Part shown: in pieces, positions 16,794 through 24,865 of the stretch
How the letters are laid out: each line of letters opens with the position of its first letter
Numbering within the stretch: position 1 is the first letter of the stretch
DNA from: JAPYTY01 sp036338435
Lineage (GTDB): Bacteria > Acidobacteriota > UBA6911 > RPQK01 > JADFOI01
Length of the DNA stretch: 35,817 bases
Direction: 5' to 3'
NCBI GenBank assembly: GCA_036338435.1
Contig: JAYZCG010000025.1
Coordinates: forward strand, 1 to 35,817
Program-made: the position numbers and the translations under genes
The notes under the pieces: model-generated
Databases searched by the model: none
What the model was told of the DNA's origin: nothing
The model's input: only the letters and a program-made list of their open reading frames with translations

Positions 16794-18257
16794 ATAGGTA
16801 AACATACCGGATTCATAGAAATAGAACGCGAACCGGTGCCCTACCGAGCGCCGGAGGAGCGCCTTAAAGACTATCGGGACATCTTGTCAGAACTCCCTGA
16901 ACCACAGCTCAAATCTCAGGGAGCCCGATGCATGGACTGCGGCGTGCCTTTTTGTCAATCTGACTCTGGATGTCCCATCGACAACTTGATTCCAGAATGG
17001 AATGATCTAGTTTATCGTGGGCAATGGCGAGAAGCACTGGATCGTTTACACAAAACAAATAATTTTCCTGAATTTACAGGTCGGGTTTGTCCAGCTCCCT
17101 GCGAAGGAGCCTGTACATTAGGGATTACTGACCCCTCAGTAACCATTAAAAATATTGAAAATGCCATCATTGATCGCGGATTTACAGAGGGCTGGATAAA
17201 ATCCACTCCTCCCATTAAGCGCACAGGAAAAAAGATTGCAATCGTCGGCTCAGGACCAGCCGGTCTGGCTGCAGCAGATCAGCTCAACAAAGTGGGCCAT
17301 ATGGTCACCATCTACGAACGAGAAGATCGCATAGGTGGTCTCCTTATGTACGGCATCCCACCCATGAAGCTAGAGAAGGAAATGGTTGATCGGCGTGTAA
17401 ATCTGCTCCGAGAGGAGGGCATCAACTTTGTAACTAATGCCCACGTCGGCATTAATGTCGACGTCCAGGAATTGGTTAAACAATACGATTCGTTGCTACT
17501 AGCTTGCGGGGCAACCCAACCTCGAGATCTGCCTATTTTAAACCGAGAACTTGAGGGAATCCATTTTGCCATGGAATTTCTGCTCAACAGTACCAAGAGC
17601 TACCTTGACTCCAAGTTTAAGGACAATCGCTACATCTCAGCTCAAGATAAAGACGTACTGGTAATTGGAGGTGGTGACACAGGAACAGACTGCATCGGAA
17701 CTGCTTTACGCCATGGCTGCAAGAGTCTAGTTAATTTCGAGCTTCTGGCTAAGCCTCCGGCAGAACGAGTATCTGAGAACCCCTGGCCTCAATGGCCTCA
17801 AATTTACCGAGTCGATTACGGCCACGCTGAATCAGCTGTAAAATTTGGAAAAGATCCTCGTGAATTCGGCATACTATCCAAGGAGTTCATCGATGATGGT
17901 AGCGGTAGTGTGGCAGGCATTAGAACAGTGCGCATTGAGTGGGTTCAGGATAGCAATGGCAACTTGAAAATAAAGGAAATTCCCGGTACGGAAGAAGAAT
18001 GGAAAACGAATTTAATCCTCTTGGCAATGGGCTTTCTTGGACCTGAAGCCACTCTGGCAAGCAAACTTGGACTGGAAACCGATCAACGGTCTAATTTTAA
18101 AGCTCACTTCGGCAAGTTCGCCACCAATGTCAAAGGAGTCTTTGCAGCAGGAGACTGTCGCCGGGGTCAGTCTTTGATTGTCTGGGCAATTCGTGAAGGC
18201 CGCGATGTAGCCAGAGAAATAGATCAATACCTAATGGGAAGTAGTGCACTCCCTTGA
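16794..18257 (+). CDS. gltD: Glutamate synthase small subunit, probably starting at an ATA codon
   Basis: The small subunit takes electrons from NADPH via FAD and passes them to GltB. Cysteines of the two N-terminal 4Fe-4S sites are visible (about residues 46, 49, 54, 60 and 99, 103, 107), followed by the FAD motif GSGPAGLAAA and the NADP motif VIGGGDTGTD; GVFAAGDCRRGQSLIVWAI closes the protein. Length is 487 residues. The frame has a stop at 16779 and no ATG, GTG or TTG until GTG 16836. That GTG would remove the conserved N-terminus GKHTGFIEIERE, which homologs carry as MGKxTGF; its Met aligns with ATA 16794, correctly spaced from AAGGAG. Either AUA initiates here or the base is a mutation or sequence error for ATG. 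GTG 16836 remains the conventional alternative. Confidence 0.93.
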   Translation: MGKHTGFIEIEREPVPYRAPEERLKDYRDILSELPEPQLKSQGARCMDCGVPFCQSDSGCPIDNLIPEWNDLVYRGQWREALDRLHKTNNFPEFTGRVCPAPCEGACTLGITDPSVTIKNIENAIIDRGFTEGWIKSTPPIKRTGKKIAIVGSGPAGLAAADQLNKVGHMVTIYEREDRIGGLLMYGIPPMKLEKEMVDRRVNLLREEGINFVTNAHVGINVDVQELVKQYDSLLLACGATQPRDLPILNRELEGIHFAMEFLLNSTKSYLDSKFKDNRYISAQDKDVLVIGGGDTGTDCIGTALRHGCKSLVNFELLAKPPAERVSENPWPQWPQIYRVDYGHAESAVKFGKDPREFGILSKEFIDDGSGSVAGIRTVRIEWVQDSNGNLKIKEIPGTEEEWKTNLILLAMGFLGPEATLASKLGLETDQRSNFKAHFGKFATNVKGVFAAGDCRRGQSLIVWAIREGRDVAREIDQYLMGSSALP

Positions 18258-18264
18258 GTAGTTG

Positions 18265-19572
18265 ATGCCTCCGCACATCAACTTGAGCGAAAATGAAATG
18301 ACAAATTCTATGTCTAACGCCTACAAAAAGTGGATGGTCATATTCCTACTCTGGTTTAGTCATGTCATCACATTTGTTATTCGTATCTCTCTGGGCATCG
18401 TAGCCCCCACGTTGATGAGTCTTTACGGTATTTCTCCAACGTCAATGGGTTTTATTCTATCTGGTTATAGTTGGTTCTACATGGGCAGCTTGCTACCCAT
18501 CGGATTTATTGTAGATCGCTTTGGCCCATTTCTCGTAATGGGCATTGGTTCGCTTGTTTGGAGCCTAGCTACTATTGCCTTTCCTCTTGGAACCATTACG
18601 GCAGCATTCTTTTTAATGAGAGGCCTATTCGGAGCAGGACATAGCATGATGATTCCAGCCGGGGCTGCTTCTATTTCTCAATGGGTAGGATCTAATCAAC
18701 GTGCTTTAGCTGTAGGTATTACATTCGCCGGTGGAACTATGGGTTTGGCAATAGGATCTCCCACTGCGGCTTTCCTTTTGGATCGTTTTGGTTGGCAGTG
18801 GGTCTTCTACGGTGTCGGTTTAGCCAGCCTCATCTTTTCACTAGCATGGTTTGTCCTTTACCCAAAACAGCCTCGCGGAGAACGCGTGGCTACGGGACGA
18901 GATAAAAATACTGCAACACGGGAAGACCAAGTCAGTTGGAAAGCTCTCTTTTCCCACCGTGCAACTTGGGGAATTGGCTTGGGACAAATGGGATACCTAT
19001 ATGCCTACTTTTTCTTTATGACGTGGTTACCTGCCTACCTGGTAATGGAGCGTGACATGACCATCTTAAAAACTGGATTTGTTGCCAGCCTTCCCTATCT
19101 GATGGGAGCACTTGGAACCATTGGAGGCGGTTTACTAGGAGATTTCCTAATCCGGAAAGGTGTAAATCCGAACATTGCAAGAAAAGCGATCATAGGATCG
19201 GGCCTGACAGGGGCAACAATAATGATCGTCGCCGCCGCTTTTACCGAAACAACCTGGTTAGCAGTTGTCCTCCTAACCCTTTGCATGGGAAGCTTGAGAA
19301 TAACCACTGCATCATCAAATTCTATTCCTATCGATTTAGCTCCTCCAAAAGCACTCGCATCACTGACATCAATCCAGAGTCTGTGCGGTAATACCGGGGG
19401 CCTACTTGCCCCCATAGTGACAGGTTACATTGTTGGAGTCACCGGTTCCTTCCAAGGAGCATTGGTTCTGGCAGGAGCCATGGTACTAATGAGCGCATGC
19501 TCTTACATGTTCCTATTGGGGCGCATCGAACCGTGGCAACCACCCTCCACCACGTCTAACACAACCGCTTAG
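18265..19572 (+). CDS. Major facilitator superfamily transporter
   Basis: A 12-helix membrane transporter of 435 residues. The first helix follows YKKWMVIFLLWFSHVITFVIR; the loop between helices 2 and 3 holds GFIVDRFGPF, the MFS signature, repeated in weaker form as GGLLGDFLIRKG in the second half. The long central loop (PRGERVATGRDKNTATRED) separates the six-helix halves. It resembles the anion:cation symporter or hexuronate/phthalate-like branch of MFS, but the substrate is not predictable. It starts seven bases after the gltD stop; ATG 18265 is chosen, but ATG 18298 (MTNSMSNAYKKW) is also plausible because neither has a strong ribosome binding site. It may be cotranscribed with gltBD. Confidence 0.88.
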   Translation: MPPHINLSENEMTNSMSNAYKKWMVIFLLWFSHVITFVIRISLGIVAPTLMSLYGISPTSMGFILSGYSWFYMGSLLPIGFIVDRFGPFLVMGIGSLVWSLATIAFPLGTITAAFFLMRGLFGAGHSMMIPAGAASISQWVGSNQRALAVGITFAGGTMGLAIGSPTAAFLLDRFGWQWVFYGVGLASLIFSLAWFVLYPKQPRGERVATGRDKNTATREDQVSWKALFSHRATWGIGLGQMGYLYAYFFFMTWLPAYLVMERDMTILKTGFVASLPYLMGALGTIGGGLLGDFLIRKGVNPNIARKAIIGSGLTGATIMIVAAAFTETTWLAVVLLTLCMGSLRITTASSNSIPIDLAPPKALASLTSIQSLCGNTGGLLAPIVTGYIVGVTGSFQGALVLAGAMVLMSACSYMFLLGRIEPWQPPSTTSNTTA

Positions 19573-19619
19573 ATTGATTCTGGTAAAAATGAGGCACTGA
19601 AAACACTTCCTAACATTTA

Positions 19620-19650
19620 GGCATTGTCAGTTGCTCCCCTTGACAATGCC
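19620..19650. repeat. Perfect 10-bp inverted repeat at convergent gene ends
   Basis: GGCATTGTCA (19620-19629) and TGACAATGCC (19641-19650) flank an 11-base loop. The stem overlaps the last codons of the minus-strand HAD gene and lies about 50 bases beyond the MFS stop. Neither side has a T-run, so it is not a standard intrinsic terminator, though it could stabilise 3' ends of both transcripts. Confidence 0.6.
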
Positions 19651-20361
19651 AACAATCTCCTGCAGATCACTGACAATCCATCGGGGTGCCCTAGCAGGTT
19701 TCTCAATCTGAGATTTTCCCATCAACCAGGCCACTTGGAAACCTGCCCGAGTAGCGCCCAATACATCGGCTACAACATCATCTCCTACATATAGACATCG
19801 CTTGGGATCATGTTGAGTTTTTTCTAGAACAATTTCAAAAAACTTGCGTCCTGGCTTCCGCCAACCTATTGCATCAGAAATAAAAATGTCGCAAAAATAA
19901 TCTTTCAAACCAAAGCCGTCAAGCGCTCTGTACACGGTTTCAGCATGATCAAAATTTGAAACTAGAACAAGAGGTATTTCCGACAGCATACCTATTAAAT
20001 TTTTTGTTCTTTCTGGGCAATACATAATCCGAAACATTTCGCCCATATGAACCTTAACGATGAAGTCAGCTATCTGAACATCGATGTCTAACCATCTGCA
20101 CACAATTTTAAAGCGCTCCAAACACGATACCTCTCTATACTCCTTCTCCCTTATTTCCGTGACATGTTCTTTGCTCTCCAAAAATGCCCTCATAAATCTC
20201 TGATAAGGAATACTACAATTGAATTCCTTTTCGACTCGTCGATGCACCTCTACACTGGTAGTAGGGACCGTCTGACCCTTGAACTTCACTTCGGGGAGCA
20301 TCGAAAAATCAAAGTGAATTAGAGTGTTGTAGAGATCGAAAAAAATGGCCTCAAATCTCAT
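19627..20361 (-). CDS. HAD-superfamily hydrolase, haloacid dehalogenase/YjjG-like
   Basis: A 244-residue HAD fold protein. Motif I is FFDLYNTLI with nucleophile Asp 9; the position two residues later, normally Asp in phosphatases, is Tyr. Motif II is the SN of LVLVSNFDHAE, the motif III lysine is in GWRKPGRKFF, and motif IV is YVGDDVVADVLGA. A helical cap lies between motifs I and II. The DxYxT form of motif I is characteristic of L-2-haloacid dehalogenases, which do not need the second Asp, but many uncharacterised HAD proteins share it. It is convergent with the MFS gene. The start ATG 20361 is set by motif I at the N-terminus. Substrate unknown. Confidence 0.83.
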   Translation of the reverse strand: MRFEAIFFDLYNTLIHFDFSMLPEVKFKGQTVPTTSVEVHRRVEKEFNCSIPYQRFMRAFLESKEHVTEIREKEYREVSCLERFKIVCRWLDIDVQIADFIVKVHMGEMFRIMYCPERTKNLIGMLSEIPLVLVSNFDHAETVYRALDGFGLKDYFCDIFISDAIGWRKPGRKFFEIVLEKTQHDPKRCLYVGDDVVADVLGATRAGFQVAWLMGKSQIEKPARAPRWIVSDLQEIVGIVKGSN

Positions 20362-20428
20362 GACATGCCACGATACTGGGGATTCCTAAATGAGGCGAGG
20401 AAAACGCTAGTGCTCTTATTCTATTTTT

Positions 20429-20968
20429 TTATGAAACAAATTGAGGTTCAAGATCAATTTTCAAACCAAGAACAAACCGGTTTAACATATTAAAAAACCC
20501 AATTAGTATGACCAGTTCTACCACCTGATCGGATGTGAAATGATTGTCCAATTGCGTCCAAAAACTATCTTGTATTTCATCTGGTTCTTCAGTTATTTGC
20601 TCGGCTAGCTGCAGAACTTCCTTTTCATAATAGGTAAACAAATCACTGTTTACGTAGTCATCCATTGCCTCAATTTGCTCGTCAGTCCATCCCTCTTTTT
20701 TTGCTAACTCCGAGTAACGAATCACCGTGTATTCACACTTATTAACCTTGCAGGTTTTCAAAATAGCTAAGTGGCGAATCTTTTCACTGAGACTGGTCTC
20801 CCCCAGCAAATCCCTATGAAGGTTAGCCACGCCCTCAAGAAAATTTCCACTGTGCGCTAGCGTCTTGAGAAAATTCGGGACAAACCCAATATTCTCCTCC
20901 ACCTCTGAGTATACTTTTTTTATACGGTCATTTGCAGCATCTAACTGAACGGGTAAATATCTGGGCAT
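20429..20968 (-). CDS. Carboxymuconolactone decarboxylase/AhpD-family protein lacking the CxxC
   Basis: A 179-residue helical protein related to AhpD-like, peroxidase-related proteins (IGFVPNFLKTLAHSG, LSEKIRHLAILKTCKVNKCEY, LTSDQ-type ending VELVILIGFFNMLNRF). In the active family the motif is CxxCxxxH; here Cys 78 is kept but the second Cys is Thr 81 and the His is Tyr 85, so thiol peroxidase chemistry is unlikely. An additional Cys is at 73. The start ATG 20968 is fixed by GGAGGAGA just upstream; longer readings to 21022 are unsupported. It is followed by the HAD gene on the same strand. It may be a structural or non-redox paralogue. Confidence 0.8.
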   Translation of the reverse strand: MPRYLPVQLDAANDRIKKVYSEVEENIGFVPNFLKTLAHSGNFLEGVANLHRDLLGETSLSEKIRHLAILKTCKVNKCEYTVIRYSELAKKEGWTDEQIEAMDDYVNSDLFTYYEKEVLQLAEQITEEPDEIQDSFWTQLDNHFTSDQVVELVILIGFFNMLNRFVLGLKIDLEPQFVS

Positions 20969-21085
20969 TCTCTCCTCCGGGTGCAAAATGTTAGCATATG
21001 CCCTACTCTCCGACCAACACATCTCAAGTTCAAAAATGTCCGCATCACATGTTCATCAAGTTTTAAACCAAAGATTTTCGGTACA

Positions 21086-21973
21086 TTAGCTCTTTAAACT
21101 GGCAAACTGACGGTCAGCAAGATAACTAGAGCGAACCAGTGGACCGCTCTCTACATGCCCAAATCCCATCTTCTCTCCCACCTCTTTCCAAAATTGAAAT
21201 TCATCTGGGTGATAGTGGCGGGCTACCGGCAGATGCCACGTGGTCGGACGCAGGTACTGTCCAAGCGTTAAAATACGAACATTTTCTTTAATTAAATCTT
21301 CCAAAACCTTGTAAATCTCATCTTTTTTCTCACCAAGTCCAAGCATCATTCCAGTTTTAGTCACTGTATCGGCTTTCCACTCGTGCACACGTCGAAGAAG
21401 TTCAAGGGAACGCAGATAATCGCCTCCAGCACGGGCTTTAGAATATAAACGAGGCACAGTCTCAATGTTGTGAGCCAAAATCTCTGGACCAGCTTCCAAG
21501 ATTTGATTCAGGGCTTTTTCAGAGCCTTGAAAATCAGGAATAAGAACTTCCACAATACATTTAGGATTTGTCATACGAATCGCATCGATGGTCTGGGAAA
21601 AGATTTCAGCCCCACCATCAGACAAATCATCGCGATCCACTGAAGTCACCACAACATGTTTCAATTTCATTACCTGGACTGCTTCTGCAACCCTGTGGGG
21701 CTCAGATTTGTCCAATTGCAGAGGCCTCCCTTTGCTTACTGCACAATAGCGACATCCCCGAGTACAAATGTCTCCCAAAATCATGAAGGTGGCTACACCA
21801 TGGCTCCAGCATTCACCCATGTTGGGACACATCGCCTCCTGACAAACGGTGTTGAGGCGCAAATTCCCGAGAAGTTTTTTAAGCTGATGGGTCCGTTCTC
21901 CAAAAGGCGCACGTACCTTCAACCAATCAGGATGGCGTCGCTGAGCTATAGCACCATTAGTTTCTATATCCAC
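21086..21973 (-). CDS. lipA: Lipoyl synthase LipA
   Basis: LipA is a radical SAM enzyme that inserts two sulfur atoms into protein-bound octanoyl groups to make lipoyl cofactors for pyruvate and 2-oxoglutarate dehydrogenases and the glycine cleavage system. With GTG 21973 as start it has 295 residues. The auxiliary cluster ligands are Cys 44, 49, 55 (CQEAMCPNMGEC), the radical SAM cluster is Cys 70, 74, 77 (CTRGCRYC), and the C-terminal RSSY is at about 281-284. I chose GTG because GAGGGGG stands directly before it and the upstream residues in the longer frame are unlike the family. No lipB gene is adjacent. It is divergent from the nuo operon. Confidence 0.95.
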   Translation of the reverse strand: MDIETNGAIAQRRHPDWLKVRAPFGERTHQLKKLLGNLRLNTVCQEAMCPNMGECWSHGVATFMILGDICTRGCRYCAVSKGRPLQLDKSEPHRVAEAVQVMKLKHVVVTSVDRDDLSDGGAEIFSQTIDAIRMTNPKCIVEVLIPDFQGSEKALNQILEAGPEILAHNIETVPRLYSKARAGGDYLRSLELLRRVHEWKADTVTKTGMMLGLGEKKDEIYKVLEDLIKENVRILTLGQYLRPTTWHLPVARHYHPDEFQFWKEVGEKMGFGHVESGPLVRSSYLADRQFASLKS

Positions 21974-22074
21974 TGCCCCCTCACGATAACAGACCTGACT
22001 GAACTGATCCAGGATTTGAAAACAGCAGTCAAGATCAAACTGGAAATTCCAGATTAAGGAGAGGAGCAATTCTA

Positions 22075-22103
22075 CTGTCAGTTGTCAGTTCCTTTGTTAT
22101 ACT
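22075..22103 (+). promoter_or_regulatory. Promoter of the nuo operon (extended -10)
   Basis: CTGTCA (22075-22080) is followed after 17 bases by TATACT (22098-22103), which is preceded by TG at the extended -10 position. A tandem repeat GTCAGTT-GTCAGTT (22077-22090) overlaps the -35 and may bind a regulator. Transcription would start near 22110, which supports nuoA starting at ATG 22172 rather than at 22082. Confidence 0.55.
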
Positions 22104-22171
22104 GGCAGAGGCCTTTACGAGTATTAGATTTTCAGCAATTTGCTGCTGTTTGGAAACGTCTAGAAAAGACG

Positions 22172-22525
22172 ATGGATTACTATCTTGGATTTCTCCTGCT
22201 GGTATTCTTTGCAGCAGGAACCGTTAGCGCCATGATTGCAATTAACTATTGGCTAGGCCCACGCACCCATAGCCGAATTCATGACATGCCATTCGAATGT
22301 GGAATAGAACCTAAGGCGATCAAACAGGGCCGGTTTGCGGTCAAGTTTTTTGTAGTTGCGCTTCTATTTATTCTCTTTGATATCGAGCTAATTTTTCTCT
22401 TCTCATGGGCTAGCATTTACCGTGAACTAGGATTATTCGGATTTGTAGAGATGTCCATTTTTCTTCTAGTTGTTATTTCAGGCTTGTTTTATTCCGTGAA
22501 GAAAGGAGTACTTCGTTGGGAATAG
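22172..22525 (+). CDS. nuoA: NADH-quinone oxidoreductase subunit A
   Basis: NuoA is a small membrane subunit of respiratory complex I. The 117 residues contain three hydrophobic helices (about residues 5-25, 62-82 and 90-110). The conserved loop MPFECGIEP holds the family Cys, and RFAVKFFVVALLFILFDIELIFLFSWA is the typical second-helix region. ATG 22172 gives the normal family length; the frame is open back to 22082, but that part overlaps the promoter. First gene of the nuo cluster; its end overlaps nuoB by ten bases. Confidence 0.94.
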   Translation: MDYYLGFLLLVFFAAGTVSAMIAINYWLGPRTHSRIHDMPFECGIEPKAIKQGRFAVKFFVVALLFILFDIELIFLFSWASIYRELGLFGFVEMSIFLLVVISGLFYSVKKGVLRWE

Positions 22526-22995
22526 ATCCCGAGGGAAGTTTCCAGGCTGGATTTTTTACCAGTAAACTGGACAAGATGGTTGGATGGGCCCGAAAGTACT
22601 CAATCTTTCAGTATCCATTTGTAACCGCCTGTTGTGGGATGGAGTACATGTCAACAGCATGTGCTCACTATGATGTAGATCGCTTTGGAGCGGGATTGCC
22701 CCGGTTTTCACCTCGCCAAGCCGATGTACTTTTCGTCGTGGGTACTATCAGTCAGAAATTAGCCCCTGTCTTGTGCACTATTCACGAACAAATGTGTGCC
22801 CCCAAGTGGGTAGTTGCTTTTGGTGTTTGTACCTGCACAGGTGGATTTTACAACAACTATGCAACGGTCATGGGAATAGACCGTATTATTCCTGTGGATG
22901 TCTACATCCCCGGTTGTCCACCACGTCCAGAGACCGTCCTTCAAGGATTGATGCTCTTGCAGGAAAAAATTAAAACCCAGCGACAAGAAATTTGA
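22516..22995 (+). CDS. nuoB: NADH-quinone oxidoreductase subunit B
   Basis: NuoB carries iron-sulfur cluster N2, the last cluster before quinone reduction in complex I. The ligand set is complete: adjacent Cys 39-40 (TACCGMEYM), Cys 105 (FGVCTCTGG) and Cys 134 (IPGCPPRPE). The stretch LPRFSPRQADVL is typical. The start is TTG 22516, read as Met, with AAGGAG seven bases upstream; it lies within the end of nuoA, giving a ten-base overlap that suggests coupled translation. Length 159 residues is usual. Cys 107 next to the ligand Cys is uncommon but not disruptive. Confidence 0.96.
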   Translation: MGIDPEGSFQAGFFTSKLDKMVGWARKYSIFQYPFVTACCGMEYMSTACAHYDVDRFGAGLPRFSPRQADVLFVVGTISQKLAPVLCTIHEQMCAPKWVVAFGVCTCTGGFYNNYATVMGIDRIIPVDVYIPGCPPRPETVLQGLMLLQEKIKTQRQEI

Positions 22996-23028
22996 GTGAA
23001 GTTTAGGATAATCTCATTTCTATAATAA

Positions 23029-23511
23029 ATGTCTCCATCTACCACCTCTGTAAGAATAAAAGATCAGTTTAAAGATGATGTTATTGAACTGTCCCAGCAA
23101 CTAGGACAGGACATCATCACCATTCCAAAATCCACACTTCTGCAAGTGGCCCAATTTCTGAAAGAGGATCGCGAACTTGAATACAACTATTTAATGGATT
23201 TAACGGCTGTAGACTACTTTAAAAGACGGCCTCGATTTGAGGTAGTGTATCATTTTTTGTCCCTAAAAAATAAATTTAGAGCACGCGTTAAAGTGCCCAT
23301 CAGCGAGTCTGAACTGGAAGTAACGAGCCTCGTCCCACTGTGGCCTGCAGCTAATTGGTATGAGCGGGAAGTATACGATATGTTTGGGATAACATTTCTA
23401 GGGCATCCTAATTTAAAAAGAATTCTCATGTACCCGGAGTTTGAAAACCATCCGCTCCGAAAGGATTATCCCATTGATAGGAGACAGCCAAAGATCGGTC
23501 CTCATGACTGA
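23029..23511 (+). CDS. nuoC: NADH-quinone oxidoreductase subunit C
   Basis: NuoC is a hydrophilic subunit of the complex I connecting arm. The 160-residue protein has the standard fold sequence: YNYLMDLTAVDYF in the first half and the diagnostic WYEREVYDMFGITFLGHPNLKRIL near residues 113-136, ending with HPLRKDYPI. It is a separate protein here, not fused to NuoD as in enterobacteria. ATG 23029 has no strong ribosome binding site and starts 33 bases after nuoB. The low-complexity N-terminus (SPSTTSV) is not conserved, so the precise start is a little uncertain. Confidence 0.95.
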   Translation: MSPSTTSVRIKDQFKDDVIELSQQLGQDIITIPKSTLLQVAQFLKEDRELEYNYLMDLTAVDYFKRRPRFEVVYHFLSLKNKFRARVKVPISESELEVTSLVPLWPAANWYEREVYDMFGITFLGHPNLKRILMYPEFENHPLRKDYPIDRRQPKIGPHD

Positions 23512-23560
23512 CCTACGCTGAAGAATTACCATCACAACCACTACACCAAAAACGCACACC

Positions 23561-24865
23561 ATGTTCCTCAATGTCGGACCTGCACACCCGGCTACACACG
23601 GGGTTATCCAGATTCAGGTGGAACTAGACGGCGAGGTGGTACGTAAAGCAGAAATTGAAATTGGATACCTGCATCGGGCTTTCGAAAAACACTGTGAAGC
23701 GGGAACATACACGCAATGTTTCCCTTATACTGATCGTCTCAATTACGTTTCCCCTCTCATTTCTAATTTTGCATTTGCTGCCGGTGTTGAGAACCTCATG
23801 GAAATTACCATTCCGGAAAGGTGTAGCTACATTAGGGTCATCATGAGTGAAATATCTCGTATTACAGATCATCTCACCTGCATCGGTGCCTCAGCAATGG
23901 AACTAGGGGCTTTTTCAGTTTTCCTATATATGATCAAAGCAAGAGAGTGGCTCTACGAACTGGTCGAGAGCGTTACTGGAGCTCGTCTAACCGTCTCCTA
24001 TGGCCGCATAGGTGGCGTTAAGGCTGACCTCCCTAATGATTTTGATCAGAAATGCCGGGAGGCCTTGAACAAAACTCAGGAAGTTCTTGAAGAGATACAC
24101 TCTCTCCTCTCTGGAAATAGGATTTTTTATGATCGGATGCGTGGAGTGGGTACGATTTCAGCAGAAGATGCAATAAGTTATGGCATTACTGGCCCTTTTT
24201 TGCGTTCGACAGGTGTGGACTATGATGTGCGTAAAGCCTTTCCTTACCTTGTCTATGATCGATTTGAATTTGACATTCCGTGCGGAGAACATGGCGATAA
24301 TTATTCACGATACCTAGTACGCATGGAAGAGATGGAACAGTCCATATCCATTATTAAACAGGCGCTGGATCAAATCCCAGAAGGTCCCACAAATGTGGAT
24401 GCAAAAGGTGAAATCATTGATCCAGACTTGATGTCTGACTTAGGTAAATTTGGCAAGACCGCTGGCCTTCTAAAAAATGAAGTTCTTATTCAACCAACCC
24501 TTGAAGGCTCAGAAAAACGCTATCATGAGGGAATAGCTTCCACTTCGAAAACAGTTTCACTGCCCCCAAAAGAACAAGTTTATAGCAATATTGAAGGCTT
24601 GATGAATCACTTCAAAATCATCATGCTGGGACACGGGATATGTCCGCCACATGGAGAGGTTTACTCTCCAGTTGAAGGTGCTAATGGAGAATTGGGGTTC
24701 TACATTGTTAGTGATGGAACAGATCAGCCCTGGCGAGTCCGCCATCATCCTCCTTGCTTCCCAATTATGGCTGCATTGGAAAAGATACTTGTGGGAGGCC
24801 AGATGGCCGACATCGTCCCTACTTTTGGCTCCGTTAATATGATCGCAGGAGAACTAGACCGTTGA
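23561..24865 (+). CDS. nuoD: NADH-quinone oxidoreductase subunit D
   Basis: NuoD forms the quinone-binding pocket of complex I together with NuoB. The 434-residue reading has LNVGPAHPATHG at its start (family LNMGPQHPSTHG), IGYLHRAFEK, YTDRLNYVSP, and the terminal PTFGSVNMIAGELDR. The first ATG, 23561, cuts close to the conserved core and has no ribosome binding site. The frame continues upstream to a stop at 23519 and encodes ITITTTPKTHT, which resembles the N-terminal tails of other NuoD proteins (T-x-T-M before the LN-G-P motif). Thus translation may begin at ATT 23525 or ATC 23531. The end overlaps nuoE by four bases (TTGA). Confidence 0.95.
   Translation: MFLNVGPAHPATHGVIQIQVELDGEVVRKAEIEIGYLHRAFEKHCEAGTYTQCFPYTDRLNYVSPLISNFAFAAGVENLMEITIPERCSYIRVIMSEISRITDHLTCIGASAMELGAFSVFLYMIKAREWLYELVESVTGARLTVSYGRIGGVKADLPNDFDQKCREALNKTQEVLEEIHSLLSGNRIFYDRMRGVGTISAEDAISYGITGPFLRSTGVDYDVRKAFPYLVYDRFEFDIPCGEHGDNYSRYLVRMEEMEQSISIIKQALDQIPEGPTNVDAKGEIIDPDLMSDLGKFGKTAGLLKNEVLIQPTLEGSEKRYHEGIASTSKTVSLPPKEQVYSNIEGLMNHFKIIMLGHGICPPHGEVYSPVEGANGELGFYIVSDGTDQPWRVRHHPPCFPIMAALEKILVGGQMADIVPTFGSVNMIAGELDR

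Noticed and set aside
22082..22171. Thirty extra N-terminal codons for nuoA
   Set aside because: They overlap the nuo promoter, and the resulting protein would be longer than the family with unconserved residues.
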